64,000 bases of DNA from an uncultured bacterium (GTDB lineage Bacteria; Planctomycetota; JAJSAM01; JAJVHW01). The notes under the pieces are model-generated. The model made no database searches. It saw only the letters and a list, made by a program, of their open reading frames with translations, and was not told the DNA's origin. Position 1 is the first letter of the stretch. Every line of letters starts with the position of its first letter. The stretch is from assembly GCA_937996235.1 (NCBI GenBank), contig CALKVK010000035.1:62001-126000 (forward strand). Reading direction: 5' to 3'. This document shows positions 7,267-17,771 of this stretch, piece after piece. The translations under genes and the position numbers were made by a program.

Positions 7267-10008
7267 TCACGCGGCGTCGCCGCCGGCCGCCTGCTTCGTC
7301 GCCTGGCGCGTCGTCTTCTTCGCGCTCTTCGCGGACGTCTTCCTGGCCGACTTCGTGGCCGCGGCACGGCCCGTGGCGGCGCCCGTCGCCTTCGTCGTGC
7401 GCTTCGCCCCGCGCTTCGCGCCCCGCTTGCGGGGCCCGCGCGCGCGCGCGTCGGCGAGCAGCTGCAGCGCGTCCTCGAGCGTGAGCGCCGTCGGGTCGGC
7501 CGTGCCGCGCGGCAGCGACGCGTTGTACTCGCCGTCGGTCACGTACGGGCCGTAGCGCCCCGCGAGCACGCGCACGTCGGCGCCGTCGAGCTGGACGACC
7601 TTCTCGAAGACCTTGATCGGCGCGGCGACGGGGCGCGCGGCGCGGCCGCGCTTCTCCTGCGCGAGCAGCTCGAGCGCACGCGGGAGCTCCACCGTCAGCA
7701 CGTCGTCGCCCGGCTCGAGGTTGCGGTAGTCGCCGCCGCGGCGCACGTACGGCCCGTAGCGGCCGATGCCGGCCTCGACCAGGATGCCGTGCGGGTCGTC
7801 GCCGAGCGGGCGCGGCAGCGAGAGGAGCTGGAGCGCGAACGGCAGCGCGACCTGCTCGGGCGCGACGCCCTTCGGCAGCGAGACCATCTTCGGCCGCTCG
7901 CCCTTGTCGCGGCCCTTGGCCGAGCCGAGCTGCACGTACGGTCCGAAGCGGCCGCTCTTCACGAACACGGGCTCGCCGCTCGCCGGGTCGTGGCCGATCG
8001 GCTGCTCGCCCTGACGGCTGGCGTCGATGAGCTCGTTCGCGCGCGCCACGGTGAGCTCGTCGGGGCAGCAGGCGTCCGGGACGTTCGCGGTGTCCTCGCC
8101 GCGCTGCAGGTACGGACCGTACTTGCCCACGCGCACGGCGATCTCGCGTCCCTCGGCGTCGGTGCCGAGCGGCACCGTGCACACCTTGCGCGCGTCGATG
8201 TCCTCGATCTTGCGGTCGAGGAGCGGGCGCAGCCCGGTCGTGCCGTTGCCGAAGTAGAACTCGCGCAGGTACGGGATGGGGTCGTGCTCGCCGCGCGCGA
8301 TCGCGTCGAGGCGGTCCTCCATCCGCGCCGTGAACTCGTAGTCCACGAGGTCCGAGAGGTGCTCCTTCATCAGGCGCACCACGGCGAACGCGGTGAACGT
8401 GGGGACGAGCGCCGTGCCCTTCCGGAACGTGTAGTGGCGCGAGAGGATCGTCTCGATGATCGACGCGTACGTGCTCGGCCGGCCGATGCCGGACTCCTCG
8501 AGCGCCTTCACGAGCGTCGCCTCGGTGAGCCGCGCGGGCGGCGTCGTCTCGTGCGACTCGGCGTCGAGCGCGAGCAGTCGCAGCGCGTCGCCGGCCTCGA
8601 GGGGCGGGAGCAGCACGTCGCGCTCGGCGAGCGCCGCGTCCGGGTCGTCGCTGCCCTCGACGTACGCGCGCAGGAAGCCCGGGAAGTCGATGACGCTGCC
8701 GCGCGCCTGGAACACCGCGCGGCGTCCGGCCGCGTCGCCGGCGACCTCGAGCGTCATGCGGCGTCCGCGGGCGTCCGCCATCTGGCACGCCATCGTGCGC
8801 TTCCAGATCAGCTCGTAGACGCGCGCCTCGTCGTGGCCGAGCGCCGCGGCGACCTCGTCGACCGTGCGCACGCGCTCGCCCGCGGGGCGGATCGCCTCGT
8901 GCGCCTCCTGCGCGTTCTTGACCTTGCCCGTGTAGCGCCGCGGCTGGGGCGAGAGGTACTGCGCGCCGTACGTCTCCTCGACGGCGCGGCGCGTCAGCGT
9001 GACGGCCTCGTCGGAGAGCGCGACGGAGTCGGTACGCATGTACGTGATGAAGCCGCTCTCGTAGAGCCGCTGGGCCGCGCGCATCGTGCGCTTCGCGTCG
9101 AAGCGCAGCTTGCGGTTGCCCTCCTGCTGCAGCGTCGAGGTCGTGAACGGCGCGGACGGCGTGCGCGAGAACGGCTTCTCGTCGGCTGCGGCGACGCCGA
9201 AGCGCGCGGTGCCGAGCGCGTCCGCGAGCGCGCGCGCCGTCGCCTCGTCGAGCAGGGCGACGTCCGGCTTCGTGAGGTGCCCGGTGTCGGGGTCGAAGTC
9301 GCGGCCCTCGGCGACGCGGCGCCCGTCGAGGCTCGCGAGCCGCGCCTCGAACGACGTGCCGTCGGCCCCGGCCGGCGTGAAGCGCGCGACGAGGTCCCAC
9401 CACGTGGCGGCGCGGAAGCGCATGCGCGCCATCTCGCGCTCGACGAGCATGCGGATCGCGACGCTCTGCACGCGCCCGGCCGAGAGGCCCCGGGCGACCT
9501 TGCGCCAGAGCATCTCCGAGACCTCGAAGCCGTAGAGGCGGTCGATGATGCGCCGCGCCTCCTGCGCCTCCACGAGGTCCTCGTCGACGGCCCGCGTGTG
9601 GCGCAGCGCGTCGAGGATCGCCGTGCGCGTGATCTCGTGGAACACCATGCGCTTGACCGGCACCTTCGGCGCGAGGAGCTGCAGCAGGTGCCAGGAGATG
9701 GCCTCGCCCTCGCGGTCCTCGTCCGTCGCGAGGTAGAGCGTCTCGGCGTCCTTCAGGAGGCGCCGCAGCTCGGCGATCTTCTTCTTCTTGTCCGGGTGCA
9801 CGACGTACACGGGCCGGAAGTCGTCGGCGACGTTCACGCCGAGCTTGGCCCACGGCTCGCCCCGCAGCTCCTCGGGCAGCTCCGCGCGGCTCGTCGGCAG
9901 GTCCCGGACGTGGCCGACGCTCGACTCGACGACGTAGTCCGCGCCGAGGAAGCGCTTCAGTGTCTTCGCCTTCGTCGGCGACTCGACGATGACCAGGTTC
10001 TTCGGCAT
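7267..10008 (-). CDS. topA: DNA topoisomerase I (type IA)
   Basis: TopA relaxes negative supercoils through a 5'-phosphotyrosine intermediate. The 913-residue protein has the TOPRIM acid cluster TDEDREGE (95-102), the GLSAGRVQS motif (174-182) and active-site Tyr323 in ITYMRTDS. The classical C-terminal four-cysteine zinc fingers are absent. Instead there are four spaced G-(K/R)-(Y/F)-GPY repeats, the cysteine-free repeat form found in many bacteria. The last 50 residues are a Lys/Ala/Thr-rich basic tail likely to grip DNA. It ends 53 nt from the 29-residue peptide gene. Confidence 0.96.
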   Translation of the reverse strand: MPKNLVIVESPTKAKTLKRFLGADYVVESSVGHVRDLPTSRAELPEELRGEPWAKLGVNVADDFRPVYVVHPDKKKKIAELRRLLKDAETLYLATDEDREGEAISWHLLQLLAPKVPVKRMVFHEITRTAILDALRHTRAVDEDLVEAQEARRIIDRLYGFEVSEMLWRKVARGLSAGRVQSVAIRMLVEREMARMRFRAATWWDLVARFTPAGADGTSFEARLASLDGRRVAEGRDFDPDTGHLTKPDVALLDEATARALADALGTARFGVAAADEKPFSRTPSAPFTTSTLQQEGNRKLRFDAKRTMRAAQRLYESGFITYMRTDSVALSDEAVTLTRRAVEETYGAQYLSPQPRRYTGKVKNAQEAHEAIRPAGERVRTVDEVAAALGHDEARVYELIWKRTMACQMADARGRRMTLEVAGDAAGRRAVFQARGSVIDFPGFLRAYVEGSDDPDAALAERDVLLPPLEAGDALRLLALDAESHETTPPARLTEATLVKALEESGIGRPSTYASIIETILSRHYTFRKGTALVPTFTAFAVVRLMKEHLSDLVDYEFTARMEDRLDAIARGEHDPIPYLREFYFGNGTTGLRPLLDRKIEDIDARKVCTVPLGTDAEGREIAVRVGKYGPYLQRGEDTANVPDACCPDELTVARANELIDASRQGEQPIGHDPASGEPVFVKSGRFGPYVQLGSAKGRDKGERPKMVSLPKGVAPEQVALPFALQLLSLPRPLGDDPHGILVEAGIGRYGPYVRRGGDYRNLEPGDDVLTVELPRALELLAQEKRGRAARPVAAPIKVFEKVVQLDGADVRVLAGRYGPYVTDGEYNASLPRGTADPTALTLEDALQLLADARARGPRKRGAKRGAKRTTKATGAATGRAAATKSARKTSAKSAKKTTRQATKQAAGGDAA

Positions 10009-10252
10009 GGGGAGTTCGGTTTCGGTTCAGGGCGCGACGCTGCCGCGCCGGGTTTGCTGGACCGCACTCCGCAGGGTGCGGGTCGCAGTGGAAGGAGTCC
10101 TCCCGGCCGGCCCGGCGGCGTGCGCCACGTCCGGCCCGGCGGGCCAAGGGTTACCCGACCGTCCGCGGACCGCCCACCATCTTCCACGCCGCGTCCGATC
10201 GCGGCGCCCGCGGGCGATGGTCGCTACCATCCCGCGGACGCCGGAGGACACG

Positions 10253-10486
10253 ATGCCGATCGACAAGGATCTCCTGGAGCTGCTGGCCTGCCCGGAGAGC
10301 CGCGCGCCGCTCGTCGAGCTCGAGGACGGACAGGGCAACTGCTGGCTCGTCTCCACCGACGCGGCGACGCGCCGGCGCTACCGCGTCGTCGGCGGCATCC
10401 CGAACCTGCTGATCGACGAGAGCGACGTGCTCGAGCCCGACGCGTGGCGCGCCGCGATGGCCGCCGCGGGGCAGCCCACGGCCTGA
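10253..10486 (+). CDS. Trm112/UPF0434-like small protein with degenerate cysteine site
   Basis: The 77-residue protein begins MPIDKDLLELLACPESRAPL, matching the start of the Trm112-like (UPF0434/YcaR) family, and continues to GGIPNLLIDES, the family's typical end. Family members often have CPxC near the N-terminus. Here only the first cysteine of that pair remains, plus one at about residue 30, so zinc binding is doubtful. The ATG is preceded by CGGAGGA 5 nt upstream and by a TACCAT box 24 nt upstream. It lies 61 nt before pyrE on the same strand. Confidence 0.78.
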   Translation: MPIDKDLLELLACPESRAPLVELEDGQGNCWLVSTDAATRRRYRVVGGIPNLLIDESDVLEPDAWRAAMAAAGQPTA

Positions 10487-10547
10487 GCCGCCGCGTCCTG
10501 CGTGACGGCGCGCCCGCGCGCCGCACCCCCGAGAGGAGCCGTCCGGA

Positions 10548-11219
10548 GTGGAAGCCTACAAGCGCGAGTTCGTGGAGTTCATGGTCGAGAGCGGCGTGCT
10601 GCTCTTCGGGGACTTCACGACGAAGAGCGGACGCCGCACGCCGTACTTCGTGAACACGGGGCTCTATCGCACCGGGCGCCAGCTCGCGCGCCTCGGGAGG
10701 TACTACGCCGCCGCCGCGCTCGACCGCTGGGACGGCGCGTTCGACGTGCTCTTCGGGCCGGCCTACAAGGGCATCCCCCTCGTCGCGACGACGAGCGTCG
10801 CGCTGGCCGAGCACCACGCGCGCGACGTCTCGTGGTGCTTCGACCGCAAGGAGGCGAAGGACCACGGCGAAGGCGGGAAGCTCGTGGGGCACGCGCCGCG
10901 CGCGGGCGACCGCGTGCTGATCCTCGAGGACGTCACCACCGCGGGCACCTCGATCCGCGAGACGGTGCCGAAGCTGCGCGCGGCGGCCGACGTGCGCCTC
11001 GCCGGGCTGCTCGTGTCGGTGGACCGGCGCGAGCGCGGCACCGGCGCGCGCGCGGCCCTCGACGAGCTCGCCGACGAGTTCGCGATGCCGTGCCACGCGA
11101 TCGTGACGATCCACGAGGTGCTCGAGCACCTGCACGGCCGCGAGGTCGCGGGGCGCGTGCACGTGGACGACGACGTCCGCGCGCGCGCCACCGACTACCT
11201 GGCGCAGTACGGCGCCTGA
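10548..11219 (+). CDS. pyrE: Orotate phosphoribosyltransferase
   Basis: PyrE joins orotate and PRPP to give OMP in pyrimidine synthesis. The 223-residue protein has GPAYKGIPL (70-78), the flexible-loop RKEAKDHGEGG (100-110) and the PRPP-binding motif VLILEDVTTAGTS (123-135). These are all hallmarks of the long bacterial OPRT form. The GTG start at 10548 is preceded by AGAGGAG 11 nt upstream. It lies downstream of the Trm112-like gene, possibly co-transcribed. Confidence 0.96.
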   Translation: MEAYKREFVEFMVESGVLLFGDFTTKSGRRTPYFVNTGLYRTGRQLARLGRYYAAAALDRWDGAFDVLFGPAYKGIPLVATTSVALAEHHARDVSWCFDRKEAKDHGEGGKLVGHAPRAGDRVLILEDVTTAGTSIRETVPKLRAAADVRLAGLLVSVDRRERGTGARAALDELADEFAMPCHAIVTIHEVLEHLHGREVAGRVHVDDDVRARATDYLAQYGA

Positions 11220-11246
11220 CCTGCCGCCGTCGCGGCGCACGACCGC

Positions 11247-13442
11247 TCAGTAGCGCGCGTCGCCGTCCACGACGGCCGGCACGACGTCGGCGGCGCCGTA
11301 CCAGCCGTCGAGCCACAGCGAGACGCGCGCGTGCCCGTCGTCGTCGAGCGCGTCGCGCGGTCCGACGACGCGCGCCGTGAAGCGTCCCGTGCGCACGTCG
11401 AGGAGGAGGCGCGAGACGCGCCCCGCCGGCGCGTAGAGCGCGCGCGAGCCCTGCACCGCCTGCGGCCCGTGGAGCCAGAGCCCCGACTCGCTGCCGACGC
11501 GCAGCTCCGCGACACCCGGCACGACCGGGATGTTCCGCCGCAGCACGCGGCCGCGCACGACGGTCTTGCGGCCCGCGACGTGCGCGGCCGTGCGCACCCG
11601 CTCGACGAGGAACGAGCCGCCGAGCGGCGGCGTGCGGCGCCCCGCGAAGCGACCGCGGGCGAGCGGGACGTCCTCCGAGACGAGCAGGTCGCCGAGCGCG
11701 ATCTCGACGCGCACGCGATCCGGCAGCTCCGGCAGGTCCACGCCGCTCGCCAGCACGTGCAGCCGTGCGCGTGACGTGCCGTTCGGCGACGCGTCGAACT
11801 CGACGACCGGCGCCTCCGGGACGACCGTCGCCGCGGTGGCGGCGCCGGGGGTGCCGGCGAGCGGCATGCGCAGCCGCTCGGCCCAGGGCGCGTCCACGTC
11901 GCGCAGGATCAGCACCACGTGGGACGAGGCAGACGGGTCGAGCACCTCGCCCACGTCGATGTCGGCGTCGAGCCGGAGCGCGTCGCCGCCGGCCTTCTTC
12001 CGGTCCTTCACGCGCAGGCCCGGCAGGAACAGGTGCGGGTGCGGGGCGTGCAGCGGCCCCTCCCAGCGTGGGCGGAGCCGCAGGGCCCACGCGCGCACCT
12101 GCGCGGGGCTCCCGGCGGCGTCGGCGACGTGCAGCCGCCACGTGCCCTGCGCGGGTCGGTCCACGAACACCGCGAGCGGCTCGCGCGGGCGCAGCGTGCG
12201 GTCGAACGAGCCGTGCAGCCCGTCGCCGCCCGCGCCGCCCTCCCAGAGCGTCGCGCGCGTGCCGTCCGGGGCCTCGAGCACGACTTGCAGGCGCGTCCGG
12301 TCCGCGTGGTCGAGGTCGATGTCCACGTCCACGTCGCCGACCAGCGGGCGCAGCGGGTCGAGCTCCGGGACGTGCGCGTCGAACGTCGTCGTCGCGTCCG
12401 CCGCTGCCGTGCCGACGTCGCCGGGCACGACCGAGGTCTCGGGCGGGAGTCCACGCGGCTCGAGCACGAAGTCGAGCTTGACGTTGTCGCGTCCGCCGAA
12501 CGCGTGCGTGTCGCCGGACGCCGTGCGCGTGCGGAACAGCTCCGACGCGCGCCCCGGCGTCCCGCGCGCCGTCACCTGCACGGTGCCCGCGTTCCCGGAG
12601 ACCGGGACCGCGTACCCGCCGCTCGGCGACGAGAGCGCGTAGTGGTCGGCCCCGTCCACGTCGATGCGCACGCCCGCGAGGCCCTCGCCGACGTCGTAGA
12701 AGCCGTCGCCGTCGCGGTCGTCGAAGACGACGCCCGTCACGAAGCGCGCGTTCTCGTCGTTCGGCGCGGCGAGCGTCAGCGTGACGACGAGCGGCCCGAC
12801 CCCGCCCGGCGGCGGCGAGGGACGGCGCACGATGCCCACGCCCGCCTCGACGAAGCGCAGGAACGCCACGTCCTGCTGGTTCACGAGGGCGTCGCGGTTC
12901 GGCAGGAACGGGCGCCCCGTCCCCGGGTCGTGGGGCTGGCCCCAGTCGATCGACCACGACGCGTACGCGTGCAGCGGGTCCTTCGCGAAGCCCTGGAGCA
13001 GCTGCGCCGTCCACGCCGCCGAGTACCCCGACGCGGAGACGCGCGTGAGCAGGCCCTGCGTGCCGGGCAGCGACTGCGCGACCGTGTCCGCCGTGCGCAT
13101 CGCGAGGCTCCAGCCGTGCGAGACCGTGAGGAGCTTCGCGCTCGGCGCGAGAGGGGGACGCGCCACGTACTGCTGCCAGGCCTGCTGGTTCTCGGCGCGC
13201 GTCCAGCCCGCCGGGTCCGCGCCGAGGAACGCGTCCACGGTCGTCTTGACCGCGGACGAGCCGTAGTCGGCCGCGATGCGCACGCCCTCGCCCGCCGGGT
13301 CGAGCCGCGCGCGGTTGATCAGCTCGAGCACGAGCTGCTCCTCGGGGCTCGGGTCGCCGATCGACCACTCGGACTTCTCCTGGGCGCTCGCCGGAGCGGC
13401 GAGGGCGGCGCAGAGGGCGGCGGCGAGGACGCGGCGTGTCAT
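11247..13442 (-). CDS. Secreted CAP/SCP-domain protein with a proprotein-convertase P-like domain
   Basis: The 731-residue protein has a signal peptide ending in APASAQ (cleavage near residue 22). A CAP/SCP-like domain (about 30-190) follows, recognisable by EEQLVLELINRARLDP and histidine-containing motifs. Next comes a short SdrD/Cna-B-like repeat (GVVFDDRDGDGFYDVGEG, about 240-300). A beta-sandwich resembling the P-domain of proprotein convertases (about 345-465) then ends in GTWRLHVAD. The C-terminal 250 residues are beta-rich and unrecognised. It is likely extracellular or on the cell surface, with unknown role. The ATG is fixed by a TACGCT box 7 nt upstream. Confidence 0.75.
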   Translation of the reverse strand: MTRRVLAAALCAALAAPASAQEKSEWSIGDPSPEEQLVLELINRARLDPAGEGVRIAADYGSSAVKTTVDAFLGADPAGWTRAENQQAWQQYVARPPLAPSAKLLTVSHGWSLAMRTADTVAQSLPGTQGLLTRVSASGYSAAWTAQLLQGFAKDPLHAYASWSIDWGQPHDPGTGRPFLPNRDALVNQQDVAFLRFVEAGVGIVRRPSPPPGGVGPLVVTLTLAAPNDENARFVTGVVFDDRDGDGFYDVGEGLAGVRIDVDGADHYALSSPSGGYAVPVSGNAGTVQVTARGTPGRASELFRTRTASGDTHAFGGRDNVKLDFVLEPRGLPPETSVVPGDVGTAAADATTTFDAHVPELDPLRPLVGDVDVDIDLDHADRTRLQVVLEAPDGTRATLWEGGAGGDGLHGSFDRTLRPREPLAVFVDRPAQGTWRLHVADAAGSPAQVRAWALRLRPRWEGPLHAPHPHLFLPGLRVKDRKKAGGDALRLDADIDVGEVLDPSASSHVVLILRDVDAPWAERLRMPLAGTPGAATAATVVPEAPVVEFDASPNGTSRARLHVLASGVDLPELPDRVRVEIALGDLLVSEDVPLARGRFAGRRTPPLGGSFLVERVRTAAHVAGRKTVVRGRVLRRNIPVVPGVAELRVGSESGLWLHGPQAVQGSRALYAPAGRVSRLLLDVRTGRFTARVVGPRDALDDDGHARVSLWLDGWYGAADVVPAVVDGDARY

Positions 13443-13449
13443 CTGGTAG

Positions 13450-13455
13450 AGCGTA
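13450..13455 (-). promoter_or_regulatory. -10 box for leaderless CAP-domain gene
   Basis: On the minus strand TACGCT ends 7 nt before the ATG at 13442. Confidence 0.55.
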
Positions 13456-13496
13456 CTCCCGCCCGCGCGAGCGTCGAGCCGCGCGCAGCTCTCAGG

Positions 13497-13502
13497 TAGC
13501 CT
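13497..13502 (+). promoter_or_regulatory. -10 box upstream of the UDP-glucuronate decarboxylase gene
   Basis: TAGCCT lies 36 nt before the ATG at 13539, leaving a leader of roughly 30 nt that contains GGAGA near the start codon. This is the contrasting, leadered arrangement. Confidence 0.4.
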
Positions 13503-13538
13503 CCGCACGCGCGCCCCGGCGGGCGCCCGGAGACCTGC

Positions 13539-14510
<972 letters not shown>

Positions 14511-14524
14511 ACGACGACGGGCTG

Positions 14525-15253
14525 CTACCGGCCTTCGAGCGGCGTCACGCTGCCGACGCCGTCCACGGTCTGGCGCACCGTGGGAGGGTTCCCCGCGTAG
14601 CGCACGCTCCCGACGCCGCGGACGGACGCGTCGAGCAGCTCGCGAACGCGCACGTCCACCGAGCCGACGCCGCTCGCGTCCACGTGCGCCTCGCGCGCGT
14701 CGAGGCCGAGCAGGTTCGCGTCGCCCACGCCCGAGGTGCGCACGTCGAGCACGTCGGCCGTGCCGGTGACGGTCACGTCGCCGACGCCGCCGACCCGCAC
14801 CTCGAAGCGGTCGGCGACGACGCCGTCGGCCACGACCTCGCCGACGCCGACGCCGTGCAGCGCGGAGAGCGTGGGCGTGACGACGTCGACCGTCATCCGC
14901 GTCGCGGGGTCGAACGATCCGAGCGTCGCGATGCGCAGCTCGCCGCCGACGACGTTCGTCGTGACGCTCGCGAGCAGGTTGTCGTCGGCGTGGACGACCA
15001 CGCTGCGCTCGGCCCCGACGCGCACGTGCACGTCGATCACGCCGTCGACGCGGACGCGCTCGAACGCGCCGACCGCGCGCTCCTCCGCGACCGCGCGCCC
15101 GGAGCCGCGCTCGACGTCGAACGCCTCCGCGAGCTGCGGCGAGGCCTTCGTCCACAGCCACCACCCGCCGCCGCAGCAGAGCGCCGCGAGCAGCGCCAGC
15201 ACCACCAGCGTGCCCACCACGAACCGTCCGATCCCGCCACCGCGCTCACCCAT
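14525..15253 (-). CDS. Membrane-anchored GIN-domain (DUF2807) protein
   Basis: The 242-residue protein has one N-terminal membrane span (about 10-32, rich in Leu, Ala and Cys). A right-handed beta-helix-like domain follows. Repeated phrases such as VGVGEVVADG, VGGVGDVTVTG, TSGVGDANLLG and ASGVGSVDVR recur about every 18-20 residues, the signature of the GIN/DUF2807 putative auto-transporter head family. It probably faces the periplasm or outside. Function is unknown. The ATG is preceded by GGAGG 5 nt upstream. It lies convergent with and 14 nt from the decarboxylase gene. Confidence 0.8.
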   Translation of the reverse strand: MGERGGGIGRFVVGTLVVLALLAALCCGGGWWLWTKASPQLAEAFDVERGSGRAVAEERAVGAFERVRVDGVIDVHVRVGAERSVVVHADDNLLASVTTNVVGGELRIATLGSFDPATRMTVDVVTPTLSALHGVGVGEVVADGVVADRFEVRVGGVGDVTVTGTADVLDVRTSGVGDANLLGLDAREAHVDASGVGSVDVRVRELLDASVRGVGSVRYAGNPPTVRQTVDGVGSVTPLEGR

Positions 15254-15324
15254 GGGAACCTCCGCGCGGCGCCGCCGGCCGCTCCGGGGGCAACCGCCGC
15301 GCCCGGGCCCGGTTCCGCGCCGGG

Positions 15325-16863
15325 CTACCAGTACGGGCGCGCGTCCACGAAGCGTGCGACGCGGCGCACGCTGCGCCGCTCCTCGGCGGCGAGGGCGCTC
15401 TCGTGCCAGCCGACGACGAGTGCGGCGCCCCGCACCGAGTCGGCGTCGTCCCCCGCCGCGGCGGAAGTCCGCGCGACGAGCTCGTGCGCCACGGCCACGT
15501 CGTTCGCGTAGCCGAGCACCTCCTGGAGCTGCTCCAGCCGCTCCGCGAACGCGCGCGCGCGCTTGCCCGCGAACAGCGAACGGAAGAACTCGCTCGCGTA
15601 GCGCAGCTTCTTGACGTCGATGCGCATGCGATGCCGCTCCGCGGTCGGCAGCTCGGCGAAGCGCCGGGCCCGCCGCAGCACCTTGCCGTGCAGCCGCTCG
15701 AGCACGTGCGCCGCGAACTCGCGGACCGGGAGCGCGAGGAGCTCGTCGGCCTCGCCCGCCGGGACGCGCCGCCAGCCGCGGCGCGCCGTCCACGCCGACA
15801 GCTCGAGCAGCAGGTCCGAGAACGCCGCGGAGCGCACGCGCTCCCGCGCCGCCGCGCGTCCCGCCTCGCGCTCCGCGTCGAGGGCCGCCAGCAGCCGCTC
15901 GAGCCCCACCTCGCCCGGCAGGCGCTCCGCGACCGGCGCGACGATCTCCGCGCGCTGCACGTCCGCGTCGCGCGCGCGGCCGAGGTCGGACGCGGCCTCG
16001 CGCAGCGCGCCGCCGAAGCGCGCGCGGTCGTCGGCTGGCAGCACGTCGCGGAAGAGCGAGAACGCCGAGCGCAGGCGCCGCAGCGCGACGCGCATCTGGT
16101 GCACGCCCTCCGGGTCGTCGTTCGCGTCCACGGGCGCGACGTTCGCGAGCACGTGGGCGAGGCAGTGGACGAGCACCGCGGCGAGGGCGTCCGCCGCGGG
16201 CGCGCGCTCGTCGAGGGCGAGCGGCGCCGCCTTGACGGGCTGCGGCAGCCGGCCCTCGCGCAGCCGGAATCCGCGCGCCGCCTTCGACTCCACGGAGAGC
16301 CGCGCCGGCAGCGCCGCCACGAGCTCGCGCGCGAAGTCGAACAGCGCCGCGGGGTCCCCCGCCACGAGCTCCAGCTCGAGCTCCGCGAAGGGCTCGCGGC
16401 GCTCGCCCACCCGCACGGCGCCGACGTCGCACTCGAGCACGGCGCGCGCTCCCCCGCCCAGCTCGACGTCGCGCGACGTGCGCGTCATCTCGGTCGCGAA
16501 GACCGGCGCGAGCGGCGCTCCGGCGCTCGCGCGCGCGAGCGCGGCGCGCAGCTCCGGGTCCGCGACGTCCTCGACGCGCGGCGCACCGCGCCCCGCCGGC
16601 CCCTCCCACTCGCGCCGTACCAGGAGTCCGCCGACACTGCCGCCGGCCGCCTTGACGCCGAGCACTCGGGCACGGCCGACGCGCCGCACGCGCAGCGCCA
16701 GGCCCGCCTCGCGCAGCGCCAGGTCGGCGGTGTCGTAGTACGTGCTGACGAGCCGCCGTCGCCGGGCGCGTCCCTGCGCGCGACGGCGCACCTCGCGCAG
16801 CCTCCCGACGCCCGGCGCGGCCTCCGGCGCGAGCGACAGCTTGAGTTCGATCTCGTCGGACAC
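15325..16863 (-). CDS. CYTH-CHAD domain protein
   Basis: The 512-residue protein joins a CYTH triphosphate-tunnel domain to a CHAD domain. CYTH (about 1-210) begins with the EIELKL motif and continues with YYDTADLALR and repeated charged beta strands. CHAD (about 225-500) has HQMRVALRRLRSAFSLF and MRIDVKKLRYASEFF, the two conserved His/Arg/Lys helices that bind polyphosphate. Proteins of this build act as inorganic triphosphatases or polyphosphate-binding proteins. The start is GTG at 16863, giving MSDEIELKL. Confidence 0.9.
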   Translation of the reverse strand: MSDEIELKLSLAPEAAPGVGRLREVRRRAQGRARRRRLVSTYYDTADLALREAGLALRVRRVGRARVLGVKAAGGSVGGLLVRREWEGPAGRGAPRVEDVADPELRAALARASAGAPLAPVFATEMTRTSRDVELGGGARAVLECDVGAVRVGERREPFAELELELVAGDPAALFDFARELVAALPARLSVESKAARGFRLREGRLPQPVKAAPLALDERAPAADALAAVLVHCLAHVLANVAPVDANDDPEGVHQMRVALRRLRSAFSLFRDVLPADDRARFGGALREAASDLGRARDADVQRAEIVAPVAERLPGEVGLERLLAALDAEREAGRAAARERVRSAAFSDLLLELSAWTARRGWRRVPAGEADELLALPVREFAAHVLERLHGKVLRRARRFAELPTAERHRMRIDVKKLRYASEFFRSLFAGKRARAFAERLEQLQEVLGYANDVAVAHELVARTSAAAGDDADSVRGAALVVGWHESALAAEERRSVRRVARFVDARPYW

Positions 16864-16954
16864 GACCCGTCCTTACCACACGAACGTGAAGTCCGTGCGC
16901 GCCGGTCCCCGGTGCGCGCGCCGGGGATCGTCTCCGGCGCGCCGCCTGCGGCGG

Positions 16955-16960
16955 TAGCCT
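16955..16960 (+). promoter_or_regulatory. -10 box for leaderless sulfotransferase gene
   Basis: TAGCCT ends 7 nt before the ATG at 16968. Confidence 0.55.
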
Positions 16961-16967
16961 CCGCCGC

Positions 16968-17549
16968 ATGAGCGAGACCACCCGCCCCTTCCTGACGATC
17001 GTGAGCGGCGCGCCGCGCAGCGGCACGTCCCTGATGATGCGCATGCTCGAGGCGGGAGGCATCCCGCCGCTCACCGACGCGATCCGGGCGGCGGACCGCG
17101 ACAACCCGAACGGCTACTACGAGTTCGAGCCGGTGAAGAAGCTGCGCGAGGACACGTCCTGGGTCGCGGGCTCCGTCGGGAAGGCCGTGAAGATGGTCTA
17201 CGTGCTGCTGCGGGACCTGCCGCCCGGCACGGAGTACCGCGTGCTCCTGATGCGGCGCCGGCTCGAGGAGGTCGTCGCGTCGCAGAACAAGATGCTCGAG
17301 CGCCTCGGCCGTCCGAGCGCCGGGCTCTCCGAGCAGCGCATGATCGACATGTTCCGCGCGCAGCTCGACGAGACCGAGCGCTGGCTGACCGGCCGGCCCG
17401 GCTTCTCGCACATGGTCGTGGACTACAACGCGCTCGTGGCCGACCCGCTCACGCACGTCCCCGCCCTCGACGCCTTCCTGGGCGGCGGGCTCGACTGCGC
17501 TGCGATGTGCACGACGGTGGACCCCGACCTGTATCGCAACCGCGCGTAG
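16968..17549 (+). CDS. Small sulfotransferase-family protein
   Basis: The 193-residue protein has the sulfotransferase 5'-phosphosulfate loop GAPRSGTSLMMRML (13-26) and an RVLLMRRRLEEVVASQ segment (around 84-99) matching the 3'-phosphate-binding region. It is shorter than typical sulfotransferases (250-350 residues). Substrate is unknown; PAPS-dependent transfer to a glycan, lipid or protein is the family expectation. It stands alone between the CYTH-CHAD gene and the disrupted beta-barrel gene, and is one of four sulfotransferase-like genes in the window. Confidence 0.72.
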   Translation: MSETTRPFLTIVSGAPRSGTSLMMRMLEAGGIPPLTDAIRAADRDNPNGYYEFEPVKKLREDTSWVAGSVGKAVKMVYVLLRDLPPGTEYRVLLMRRRLEEVVASQNKMLERLGRPSAGLSEQRMIDMFRAQLDETERWLTGRPGFSHMVVDYNALVADPLTHVPALDAFLGGGLDCAAMCTTVDPDLYRNRA

Positions 17550-17771
17550 CGCCGCCACCGCGCGCCACCGCGCGCAGCCGACACCGCGCCCAGCCGACGG
17601 CGCCCGCCACGCGGCGCGGCCGAGGCGCCGGCGGGACCTTCGTCACACCCGCGCGCGGCTATCCGCCGAGAACGGTGCATGCCGCTTGAGCGCCCTCCCC
17701 GCTGCGCGTAGACGCAGCGCAGCCACCGCGGGACCCGACCGCGGGGCGGACGTCGACCAGGGAGGCAAGAC
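17550..17771. other. Intergenic leader region before the disrupted beta-barrel gene
   Basis: No gene is visible in this 222-bp stretch. A 7-bp inverted repeat (CGCTGCG, loop CGTAGA, CGCAGCG) lies near 17700-17720. The Shine-Dalgarno GGGAGG is 6 nt before the ATG at 17772. Confidence 0.4.
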